Assembly (NCBI RefSeq): GCF_004375085.3
Contig: NZ_SNAQ03000018.1
Location: forward strand, 62,001-126,000
Length of the DNA: 64,000 nucleotides
Direction: 5' to 3'
Source of the DNA: Lewinella sp. W8
GTDB lineage: Bacteria > Bacteroidota > Bacteroidia > Chitinophagales > Saprospiraceae
Shown: positions 8,040 to 15,627 of the stretch, one piece after another
Position numbering within the stretch: position 1 is the stretch's first letter
Layout: each line of letters starts with the position of its first letter
Made by a program: the position numbers and the translations under genes
The notes under the pieces: generated by a model
Told to the model about the DNA's origin: nothing
The model's database searches: none
What the model saw: only the letters and a program-made list of their open reading frames with translations

Positions 8040-9185
8040 ATGAATATTTCCTATCATCCCTTGTTGAAGCTGGGCATCCGGCACGCGTACTTTCCGGAGG
8101 AGGACGGATCGGTGGTCCGGATAATTCCAACCCGAAGTACGGCCGCGGCCATGAAGCAATTTTCCCTGCGGATGGTAGATCGCGGGTCCGGCACCCAGGA
8201 GCTGTTTTATGGTACCTATCCCCCGCGTACCAGCCCGTTACTGGACCTGGAGGATCCGCTTTCCCTGTCCTTTATCCTCCGGGTAGAGGATGCTTTCTTT
8301 CAGAATTACACCGAACTCCCCCTGGAGGAGTCCACCCAACATCTGGCCTACTTCACCAACCTGGCCCAGAATTCCGGGCAAGTGGGGGAAGGTAAGTTAC
8401 TGGATGGCGGAACCCGATTGCCGCTGGCTCCGGCAATCATTACCCGCGAAATTGAGGAAGGCTCTACGATCACGTTACTGGACGAATTCGGTGAGACAAT
8501 CGCGAATTACCCGCTGCCCGACCCGCTCAGCGAGAACGACCTTTCTCCGGATATTTTCTCTTTGAAGACACGCTTTCAGAAAGAAGAAGACGGGCCGTTT
8601 TTTCTCCGGCTGGAGATCAACCTCACGGTATTACCGACGGCCAGGTACGCACTGTCGGTCGACGGTCAGGAGGAAGACCCCTTTATTCCTTCCCACGACG
8701 GGCTGCAACGGGGCGACGTTGGCATCGTTACGGTCCACCTCGGGAATCTGGGCGACCACGGCCAGTACGTACTCCAGGGGGATAACATCCTTCCCGAAAC
8801 TTACCTGATGTCTTTTGCTGCCCGCAAGACCATCTGGCGGTACCACTTTATTGACCGTAATGACTCCGGTTATTCCGGATGGAGGATTCTCAACGAAACG
8901 AGTCCTGCCGACGATTTTCCGGATGGAAGTGAGCCCCCCGAGCAAAAGCAACTCCCGGGCGGTGATACCGCTCAGGTGATCGCGTCTACGAAGGCCCTCC
9001 CCTTACAACGGGTACCCGACCGTAAGCTGCAACTGAGCGTGACGCAGGAGCAGGGCGGGCAGGAGCACCAAATCACCATTCCGTTACCCGTCGCGGACGG
9101 CAATCGCATAAGCAACCAGGGATTAACGTCCGATCATCAACCGACGGTACCTCCCTATTTCTCGGACATATTCGTCTACCTGTAA
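8040..9185 (+). CDS. Unknown eCIS-linked protein between cap and sheath
   Basis: This 381-residue protein has no signal peptide, no membrane segment and no family that I recognise. It starts NISYHPLLKLGIRHAYF. The predicted content is mostly beta, with alternating hydrophobic strands such as RLEINLTVLPTARYALSVDG and TAQVIASTKALPLQ, and acidic loops. Its position, 6 bp after the cap gene and 34 bp before the sheath gene, strongly suggests a structural or assembly role in the particle, for example at the distal end. That role is inferred from position only. Confidence 0.75.
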   Translation: MNISYHPLLKLGIRHAYFPEEDGSVVRIIPTRSTAAAMKQFSLRMVDRGSGTQELFYGTYPPRTSPLLDLEDPLSLSFILRVEDAFFQNYTELPLEESTQHLAYFTNLAQNSGQVGEGKLLDGGTRLPLAPAIITREIEEGSTITLLDEFGETIANYPLPDPLSENDLSPDIFSLKTRFQKEEDGPFFLRLEINLTVLPTARYALSVDGQEEDPFIPSHDGLQRGDVGIVTVHLGNLGDHGQYVLQGDNILPETYLMSFAARKTIWRYHFIDRNDSGYSGWRILNETSPADDFPDGSEPPEQKQLPGGDTAQVIASTKALPLQRVPDRKLQLSVTQEQGGQEHQITIPLPVADGNRISNQGLTSDHQPTVPPYFSDIFVYL

Positions 9186-9219
9186 TCAACCAAAGACATC
9201 AACTTCATAAACCTGTACC

Positions 9220-10893
9220 ATGGCCAGAATTTATAAGACCCCAGGGGTTTACATTGAGGAAAGGAGTGCCTTTCCCAATTCGGCGGTACCCGTCCCGACG
9301 GCCGTACCAGCCTTCATCGGCTACACCGAAAATGCCATTCGCGATAAGAAATCGCTGATACTCAAACCGACGAAGATCAGCTCATACGGAGAGTACCTCC
9401 AATTTTTCGGAGGCGCCCCGAAGACCAAGGTAACCGTAACCGGCACCGGTGACCCTACCCTCCCCTACGACATCGCCATCACCGAAAGCTACTTCACGCT
9501 CCACAACCAGATGAAGATGTTCTTCTCCAACGGAGGAACGGATTGTTACATCGTATCCGTCGGGAAATACGTAGACGATGACGGTGCGCCGGTAACCGTG
9601 AACCTGGAGGAACTGAAAAAGGGTATCGCTCCACTGCTGAAGGAACAGGAACCCACCATGTTGGTCATTCCCGACGCGGCGATCGCGCCCGTCGATCCGG
9701 CCGACCAGGAGAACGCCGTAAAGGCAATTTACACCCTGTATCAGGACATGCTCAAGCACTGTGGCGTTGACATGCAAAGCCGTTTTGCCATCACCGACGT
9801 ATGGATGGACCGGGCCAAGTACGACACGGACGACTACGACATGCAGGCCGACGTCAAGCTCTTCCGGAACGGCATCGGCACCAATAACCTTCAGTGGGGC
9901 GCGACCTATTTCCCCTGGCTGCACACCAGTGCCATCGCTCCCGACGAGATTACGCTGCTGAACATTGCGGAGTTTGGCGCCGAGGGGGATGTGCGGCCCT
10001 TCCCCGATGGAACCTTCAACGACAAGAACGAAATCATCGACAAGGCCGCCTTTAAGTCGAGTTTAATTGACGGAGCGGCCACCACCCTGGCGGGGCTACT
10101 GGACACGGCCTTAAATCAGGACGTCTACGATGGCGTCCTCAAGCATTCGGCCGCCACGGACATTAAAAATTCGCTGCTCATCGGTACGGACGACGAGCCC
10201 GGACTGCTGAAGCTGGATCGTAACAACGCGGATGACGTCAAGCGAGTGAACCAGGGGCTGACGTCCGTCAGCAGTATGTTCAAGGCCGTGCTGCGGGATG
10301 TTCGCAAGGAGTTGAACCTGCTGCCCCCCAGCGCAACCATGGCGGGCATCTACTCGATGATCGACAATACCGTCGGGGTGTTTCAATCTCCGGCCAACGT
10401 TAGCGTAGGCTCGGTGATGAACCCGGCCGTAAACATCAGTGCCGACCAGCAGGAAAGCCTGAACGTCCCCATCAACGGCAAGGCGGTAAACGCCATTCGG
10501 TCCTTCCCCGGCAAGGGAGTGCTCGTGTGGGGAGCCAGAACCCTGGACGGAAACAGTCAGGACTGGCGCTACATCAGTGTACGTCGTACGGTAATCTTTA
10601 TCGAGCAATCGATCAAGTTTGCGGCCGAGCCCTACGTATTCGAACCCAATACGGCAGCGACTTGGTCCAACATGAAGGCGCTGATCGTCAACTTCCTGAC
10701 CAACGTTTGGCAGTCGGGAGCCCTGGCGGGCGCAACGGCCGAAGACGCCTTCAGCGTAGACGTCGGCCTGGGAAGTACGATGACCCCGGTAGACATCCTC
10801 GATGGCTACATGCGCATCAGCGTGAAGATTGCCGTCACGCGTCCTGCTGAATTCATCGTCATCACCTTCGAGCAAAAAATGCAGCAGTCATAA
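9220..10893 (+). CDS. Contractile sheath protein
   Basis: The 557-residue protein opens with ARIYKTPGVYIEERSAFPNSAVPVPTAVPAFIGYTE, split by the classic TPGVYIEE sheath motif. It ends with a conserved beta/alpha core (GYMRISVKIAVTRPAEFIVITFEQKM) typical of phage tail-sheath C-terminal domains. It polymerises around the inner tube and contracts to drive it into a target. Afp/PVC systems carry two or three sheath paralogues; only one is present here. The middle region (about 80-340) is the variable surface domain. It is followed after 41 bp by the tube genes. Confidence 0.96.
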   Translation: MARIYKTPGVYIEERSAFPNSAVPVPTAVPAFIGYTENAIRDKKSLILKPTKISSYGEYLQFFGGAPKTKVTVTGTGDPTLPYDIAITESYFTLHNQMKMFFSNGGTDCYIVSVGKYVDDDGAPVTVNLEELKKGIAPLLKEQEPTMLVIPDAAIAPVDPADQENAVKAIYTLYQDMLKHCGVDMQSRFAITDVWMDRAKYDTDDYDMQADVKLFRNGIGTNNLQWGATYFPWLHTSAIAPDEITLLNIAEFGAEGDVRPFPDGTFNDKNEIIDKAAFKSSLIDGAATTLAGLLDTALNQDVYDGVLKHSAATDIKNSLLIGTDDEPGLLKLDRNNADDVKRVNQGLTSVSSMFKAVLRDVRKELNLLPPSATMAGIYSMIDNTVGVFQSPANVSVGSVMNPAVNISADQQESLNVPINGKAVNAIRSFPGKGVLVWGARTLDGNSQDWRYISVRRTVIFIEQSIKFAAEPYVFEPNTAATWSNMKALIVNFLTNVWQSGALAGATAEDAFSVDVGLGSTMTPVDILDGYMRISVKIAVTRPAEFIVITFEQKMQQS

Positions 10894-10934
10894 TCTGCTA
10901 ATCAATCAATAACCATACCTAAATCACCATAATT

Positions 10935-11387
10935 ATGGCTGGAGAAGCACAGGAAGCACCGTGGCCGGTGCCCAAATTTCATTTCAAAGCAACCATCGGA
11001 TCGAAGGGGGAAATCGCCTTTCAGGAAATTTCCGGCTTAGACACGGAATACGACGTGATCGAATACCGTGCCGGCAACAGCATTGACTTTTCGACGGTCA
11101 AAATGCCCGGACTCCGGAAGGGCTCTGACGTCACCCTGAAGAAGGGAATGTTCAAGAGTGATTCGGCGCTGTTCACCTACTTCAGTGAAGTGAAGATGAA
11201 CACCATTGCCCGGGAGACCGTCACCATTCAGCTGCTGGACGAGGAGCACAGTCCGATGTTCACCTGGACCCTGAAGAATGCCTTCCCCATGAAGGTGTCG
11301 GGTACGGACATGAACGCCCAGAACAGTGAAGTTGCCGTCGAGGAGATCGTCCTGGCGCACGAGGGACTGACCTTTGAAGCCGCTTAA
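10935..11387 (+). CDS. Inner tube protein (gp19/Hcp-like), first copy
   Basis: At 150 residues this has the usual tube-protein length. Diagnostic stretches are FQEISGLDTEYDVIEYRAG near the start, KMPGLRKGSDVTLKKGMF in the middle, and WTLKNAFPMKVSGTDMNAQNSEVAVEEIVLAHEGL at the end, given here with the last as a paraphrase of residues 117-146. Hexamers of this protein stack to form the inner tube. It is the likely main tube protein because it is compact and lacks extensions. The second tube gene starts 11 bp downstream. Confidence 0.94.
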   Translation: MAGEAQEAPWPVPKFHFKATIGSKGEIAFQEISGLDTEYDVIEYRAGNSIDFSTVKMPGLRKGSDVTLKKGMFKSDSALFTYFSEVKMNTIARETVTIQLLDEEHSPMFTWTLKNAFPMKVSGTDMNAQNSEVAVEEIVLAHEGLTFEAA

Positions 11388-11398
11388 GTAGGATATCC

Positions 11399-11965
11399 AT
11401 GAAAATCAATTTACCGCAGTACGTACCGCCCGTTGGTTTCTTCTACTCGGTACAGATTTTGGGGGAGGGCGCACCGCCCTCCCCTCCCATGGACGGTGCC
11501 TTTCAGGAAGTTTCCGGGATCAGCGTCAATATGGAGACGGAATCCATCAAGGAAGGCGGCCAGAATCGCTTTGCCCACAAGGTTCCGGGCAGGACCAGCT
11601 ACGGGGACCTAGTCCTGAAACGGGGCCTGATGGTCAAGTCTTCCGGCCTGGCCGACTGGTGCAAAAAAACCTTGGAGGGCGATCTGTCGCAGAAAATCGA
11701 ACCGAAGACCATCAAGGTAATTCTGCTGGAAGCCATGGACGAAAACCCCGGCGGCTTGATGAGTTGGAAATTCGTCAATGCTTATCCCATCAAGTGGGAA
11801 CTCAGCTCATTGGATGCGCAGAAGAGTGAGTTCGTCATCGAAAGCATCACCTTCACCTACAGCTACTTTGACCGGGAAACCGAGCGGGCGGCGGCAGCTT
11901 ACCCGAAGACTCCGCGCCCCAAACCGGCGCCGAAGAAAAAAGCCCAACCCAAACCTAAACGATAA
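11399..11965 (+). CDS. Inner tube protein, second copy with basic tail
   Basis: This 188-residue paralogue shares the fold signals of the first tube protein (AFQEVSGISVNMETES, DLVLKRGLM, WKFVNAYPIKWELSSLDAQK). It adds a Pro-rich insertion near residue 22 and a Lys/Pro/Ala-rich tail of about 20 residues. In related systems a second tube protein forms the tube-initiation layer on the spike hub (Afp5/Pvc5-like). The extended loops and tail fit that role, but this is inference. The gene overlaps nothing; the next gene begins 5 bp after its stop. Confidence 0.9.
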   Translation: MKINLPQYVPPVGFFYSVQILGEGAPPSPPMDGAFQEVSGISVNMETESIKEGGQNRFAHKVPGRTSYGDLVLKRGLMVKSSGLADWCKKTLEGDLSQKIEPKTIKVILLEAMDENPGGLMSWKFVNAYPIKWELSSLDAQKSEFVIESITFTYSYFDRETERAAAAYPKTPRPKPAPKKKAQPKPKR

Positions 11966-11970
11966 TCACC

Positions 11971-12207
11971 ATGCCAATTGAAATTCGTGAGCTGATTATT
12001 GAGGCCAGTTTGGCCCGCTCCGAAGACCGGGGGGAAGAGTCTGCCCGGTTGCTTACCGAAAAAGACCTGGAGGAACTTCGGGAAACACTCGGCTCCGGGG
12101 GTGGACAGGGGGCCAGTAATTCGCTTACAACCTCCTACCGGCAAAAGTTGGTGGAGGAGATTTTACGGGAAGTAAAAAAGATGCTGGAGGAAGAGCGAAG
12201 GAGGTAG
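11971..12207 (+). CDS. DUF5908 small eCIS protein
   Basis: This short protein of 78 residues begins PIEIRELIIEASL, the hallmark of DUF5908, and ends in a charged helix (VEEILREVKKMLEEERRR). DUF5908 genes sit between the tube and LysM/spike genes in many Bacteroidota injection clusters, in the place of Afp6. The function is not known to me; a helper or adaptor for tube or hub assembly is plausible. Confidence 0.8.
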   Translation: MPIEIRELIIEASLARSEDRGEESARLLTEKDLEELRETLGSGGGQGASNSLTTSYRQKLVEEILREVKKMLEEERRR

Positions 12208-12273
12208 TCTCGGGCGTGAGCACCAGGGGTAACACCCGCCAAAAAACCGTCGAATAATTTTAGCCAAGGGGAG

Positions 12274-12960
12274 ATGCCAGAGAACAAACTAAAAATCTAC
12301 GCCTACGAGGACGACAACTTTACCCAGGCCGCCTCGGGAATGTCCCAGCCCCTGGAGGTGAAAATAAACCCCGAGGGGTACAAGCGCTCCTTCATTCCCC
12401 TGAAGGCGGATAAAAACGACGTGGAGAAGCTGGCCCGCGGAGAAATCGTGGACGTAAAAATTATCGACCCACCACCCGAAACCCTCGATCTTGAGCTGAT
12501 TTTTGACGGTACGGGCGCGATCCCCGGAACGGGGGACGTCACCGATGAAATTGAGCTGCTGAAAAAGTATGTCCTGCTCTACAACGGTAAAATCCACTCA
12601 ACGAATTACGTCAAAATTGAATGGGGAGGGTCTTCTGATTTGATCTTTAAGGGGCAGCTGAAGAGTATGTCCGTTGACTACACGCTGTTTGACCCCAACG
12701 GCAAACCCCTGCGGGCCAAGGTGAAGGTTGCCTTTTCACAGTACATCAATTCCGAGATGCGCGAAAGCCTGAAGCAGAAAAACTCTCCCGACCTCACGCA
12801 CGTACGCACCGCCAAAGCCGGCGACAACCTTCCGTTGATGTGTTACCGGATTTACGGCGATTCGGCTTACTACGTACAGGTAGCCGAGGCCAATCACCTC
12901 GACAACGTCATGGTGCTGGAACCCGGCCAGAAAATTGTTTTTCCGCCCATTAAAAAATAA
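12274..12960 (+). CDS. LysM-domain tube/hub adaptor (Afp7/Pvc7-like)
   Basis: The 228-residue protein has an N-terminal beta domain (residues about 1-165; KINPEGYKRSFIPL, LDLELIFDGTGAIPG, LKSMSVDYTLFDPNGKPL). It ends with a LysM module (about 176-226: VRTAKAGDNLPLMCYRIYGDS, then VMVLEPGQKIVFPP). In Afp/PVC and phage T4 (gp53-like) systems this protein locks the tube initiator to the spike hub and baseplate; the LysM acts as a clamp and not as a cell-wall binder. It lies 5 bp before the spike gene. An atypical gap of 66 bp precedes it. Confidence 0.92.
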   Translation: MPENKLKIYAYEDDNFTQAASGMSQPLEVKINPEGYKRSFIPLKADKNDVEKLARGEIVDVKIIDPPPETLDLELIFDGTGAIPGTGDVTDEIELLKKYVLLYNGKIHSTNYVKIEWGGSSDLIFKGQLKSMSVDYTLFDPNGKPLRAKVKVAFSQYINSEMRESLKQKNSPDLTHVRTAKAGDNLPLMCYRIYGDSAYYVQVAEANHLDNVMVLEPGQKIVFPPIKK

Positions 12961-12965
12961 CCTTC

Positions 12966-14747
12966 ATGCCCACTACTCCCATCAATCCGGAAATGGATTA
13001 CGTCTCCTTCGACCTCCTGATCGACGGCAAGGACATCAGCGACGCCGTGGACGTACTCTCCGTGGAGGTCGAGCGGGAGATCAATAAGGTTTCCCGGGCA
13101 GTAATCGCCATTCTACTACCGAGGGGTGACAGCAACGACAAGGACTTTGCCATCTCCGAACAGGACAACCTGGCCCCCGGTGGAGAGCTGGAAATCAAAC
13201 TGGGTTACGAATCAAAGAATAAAACGGTCTTTAAGGGACTCATTCTCCGCCAGCGGCTGAAGGCGCGGGGTGGCCGGAGAACCGTGCTGGAGGTGGTTTG
13301 TCAGGACAAGGCCGTGAAACTTACCCTCGGACAAAAAATCCGAAATTTTGCCGACAAGAAGGACAGCGACATCCTGAGTGCGGTCATCGGGGAAACCGGC
13401 CTGGAGAAAGAGGTAGAGGCCACCACCTACCAACACAAGCTGTTCGTCCAGCCCCAGCTCAACGACTGGGACTTCATCCTCACCCGCGCCGAAGCCAACG
13501 GGATGATCGTGTACACCAACGACGGAAAACTCATGGTCAAAAAGCCCACCAGTAGCGATGACCTTTCCTTTGAGGTGGATTACGACACTTCCGTGCTTGA
13601 ATTTGACGGAGAGCTGGACGCCAGTCAGCAGCTTCCCGCCACCTCCGCCAAGGGCTGGGACTTTGCCAGTGGGGATTTCGTAGAGGGAAAATCCGCCGAG
13701 CCAACGGTCAGCACCATTGGAAACATTACCGGCAAGAAGTTATCGGAGACGATGGGTTCGGCGGACGTGGTCTACCAAATGAGCACGCCACTGGAATCCG
13801 GCGAACTGAAGGGGCTGGCCGACGGGGTGTTGCTCCGCTCCCGCCTCGCCAGCGTGCGGGGAAGAGTGGTGTTTTTCGGCAACGCCACGCCGGAGCTCAA
13901 TAAACTCATCACCCTGAAGGGATTCGGTGCCCGCTTCAACGGCAAGGTGATTGTTTCCCGGGTACGCCACGTGGTCCGCGAGGGGCTTTGGCGTACGGAA
14001 GTTGGCTTCGGAATTGATCCCGAATGGTACTTTCAACGCAGCACGCCACACACCGCCAAGACTCTGCTCCCCGCCATCCAGGGACTTCAGAACGCCACGG
14101 TGGAGAAGATCGATGCCGACGAGGGAAGTGAGCACCGGATCAAGGTTAAGGTGCCCGTACTGGATTGCAGTATCTGGGCCCGCCTGGGCACCTTCTACGC
14201 CACCAACGGGCAGGGGACCTTTTTCATGCCCGAAGTGGGTGATGAGGTAATTGTGGGCTTCATCAACGATGACCCTCGTTTTGCCGTCATCCTGGGGAGC
14301 CTGTACAGCAGCAAAAACGCTCCGGCCTACACGGCCGATGCGGACAATTCCATCAAGGCCTTCACCACCAAGGCCCAACTTAAAATTGAACTGAATGACA
14401 AAGACAAAATCCTGACCATTGAAACTCCGGCGGGTAACAAATGCACCTACTCGGATAAGGATTCCTCGATCGTGATCGCCGATCAGAACAGTAACACCAT
14501 CACGATGGACAGCAATGGCATCACCCTGAAGAGTGGTAAAGACATCACCCTCCAGGCCACCGGAAACGTGAACGTCAAGGCCAATCAGGCGATATCCGCC
14601 CAGGCCAGCGGCGGGGACGTAGCCCTGAAGGGGCTCAACGTGACGGCCAACGGTAACGTGGGCGTCACGCTGAAGGGCGGTGCCACCGCCGAACTCAGCG
14701 CGGGAGGCAACACCACCGTTAAGGGTGCCATGGTGATGATCAATTAA
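12966..14747 (+). CDS. VgrG-like spike (gp27-gp5 fusion; Afp8/Pvc8-like)
   Basis: The 593-residue protein joins a gp27-like hub (residues 1 to about 370: DISDAVDVLSVEVEREI, FKGLILRQRLKARGGRR, then VRHVVREGLWRTEVGFG), an OB fold (about 375-455: HRIKVKVPVLDCSIWARLG, FMPEVGDEVIVGFINDDPRF) and a repetitive beta-prism needle (about 490-593: DITLQATGNVNVKANQAIS and similar repeats). The trimer forms the central spike. The needle ends in VKGAMVMIN, the normal seat for a PAAR tip. No extra effector domain is fused. The long minus-strand open frame under it is a composition shadow. Confidence 0.95.
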   Translation: MPTTPINPEMDYVSFDLLIDGKDISDAVDVLSVEVEREINKVSRAVIAILLPRGDSNDKDFAISEQDNLAPGGELEIKLGYESKNKTVFKGLILRQRLKARGGRRTVLEVVCQDKAVKLTLGQKIRNFADKKDSDILSAVIGETGLEKEVEATTYQHKLFVQPQLNDWDFILTRAEANGMIVYTNDGKLMVKKPTSSDDLSFEVDYDTSVLEFDGELDASQQLPATSAKGWDFASGDFVEGKSAEPTVSTIGNITGKKLSETMGSADVVYQMSTPLESGELKGLADGVLLRSRLASVRGRVVFFGNATPELNKLITLKGFGARFNGKVIVSRVRHVVREGLWRTEVGFGIDPEWYFQRSTPHTAKTLLPAIQGLQNATVEKIDADEGSEHRIKVKVPVLDCSIWARLGTFYATNGQGTFFMPEVGDEVIVGFINDDPRFAVILGSLYSSKNAPAYTADADNSIKAFTTKAQLKIELNDKDKILTIETPAGNKCTYSDKDSSIVIADQNSNTITMDSNGITLKSGKDITLQATGNVNVKANQAISAQASGGDVALKGLNVTANGNVGVTLKGGATAELSAGGNTTVKGAMVMIN

Positions 14748-14801
14748 GCCAGACTTCCCACCGGTCAGCCCAGCACTATAGAAGCCAGACTGCAATACAC
14801 G

Positions 14802-14822
14802 GCACCTGCGCTCCGTCGCCCC
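14802..14822 (+). repeat. Copy of GCACCTGC-type dispersed repeat
   Basis: GCACCTGCGCTCCGTCGCCC lies in the 134-bp gap between the spike and PAAR genes, the longest gap inside the injection cluster. The same core recurs at several other intergenic sites in this window. Confidence 0.5.
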
Positions 14823-14881
14823 CCGGCCTCCGCTCAGGTTACAATTTCCAACCACATTGCCAAGAAAAATCAAAGAACAAT

Positions 14882-15181
14882 ATGCCACCAGCCGCCAGAT
14901 TAACCGATATGCATACCTGTCCGATGCAAACGCCGGGCACCCCGCCGATTCCCCACGTCGGCGGGCCCATCGTCGGTCCGGGAGTACCCAACGTTTTGAT
15001 TGCCAAAATGCCGGCGGCAGTGATGGGTGACATGTGTACCTGCGTGGGGCCTCCCGACAGCATCGTCAAGGGGTCCGCCACCGTAATGATTGGCGGCAAA
15101 CCCGCTGCCCGGATGGGAGATACCACGGCCCACGGAGGAAGCATTGTCATTGGCGCACCTACCGTAATGATCGGTGGATAA
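14882..15181 (+). CDS. PAAR-domain spike tip (Afp10-like)
   Basis: The 99-residue protein is a single PAAR domain. It has PPAARLTDMHTCPMQTPG at the start, then two repeat-like GG/PG turns (VMIGGKPAARMGDTTAHGG and APTVMIGG). His and Cys residues (H11, C13 and later C/H) probably bind the tip metal. It should cap the spike needle with a sharp cone. No N- or C-terminal toxin is attached. It is separated from gp25 by 10 bp. Confidence 0.95.
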   Translation: MPPAARLTDMHTCPMQTPGTPPIPHVGGPIVGPGVPNVLIAKMPAAVMGDMCTCVGPPDSIVKGSATVMIGGKPAARMGDTTAHGGSIVIGAPTVMIGG

Positions 15182-15191
15182 CTAATGCATC

Positions 15192-15617
15192 ATGGAAAAC
15201 CGTAAAATCAAATCTTTTCTTGGTACAGGCTGGAGCTTCCCCCCTCAATTTCTGCTGGACACGGGAAGTATTTCCATGGTGAGCGAAGAAGAAGATATTC
15301 GCCAAAGCCTATTCCTCCTGTTTTCTACTACTCCCGGAGAACGTGTCATGAAACCGGAATACGGCTGCGATCTGCACAGTCTGGTTTTTGAACGGCTCAC
15401 GCCCTCCACCGAGAATCAGATGGTGGACATGATCCGCACGTCGATCATTCGCTTTGAACCCCGGATCATTCTGGAGGACGTCGTGGTGGACATGGTTGAC
15501 GCCTATCAGGGGCGCATTGACATCGGGGTACGGTACACCGTCCGGATTACTAATTCAAGAGATAACATCGTCTATCCCTTCTATTTCAAGGAAGGGACAA
15601 ACGTATTCAATATGTAA
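15192..15617 (+). CDS. GPW/gp25-like baseplate wedge protein (Afp9-like)
   Basis: The 141-residue protein is the gp25 lysozyme-like baseplate component. It contains GWSFPPQFLLDTG, EEDIRQSLFLLFSTTPGERVMKPEYGCDL, which holds the conserved EPR-like core in the form TPGERVMKPEYG, and an acidic C-terminal half. It contacts the sheath initiator ring. Its stop overlaps the leader of the large baseplate gene by only a short gap (10 bp to the likely TTG start), which suggests coupled translation. Confidence 0.94.
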   Translation: MENRKIKSFLGTGWSFPPQFLLDTGSISMVSEEEDIRQSLFLLFSTTPGERVMKPEYGCDLHSLVFERLTPSTENQMVDMIRTSIIRFEPRIILEDVVVDMVDAYQGRIDIGVRYTVRITNSRDNIVYPFYFKEGTNVFNM

Positions 15618-15627
15618 AGCCGACTGG

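Noticed and set aside
9382-9924. Minus-strand frame under the sheath gene as an immunity or antisense gene
   Set aside because: No protein features; typical shadow of a highly expressed GC-rich gene.
13740-14888. 382-residue open frame on the minus strand under the VgrG-like gene
   Set aside because: It has no family signal and mirrors codon bias of the strong plus-strand gene; the plus-strand product is unmistakable.
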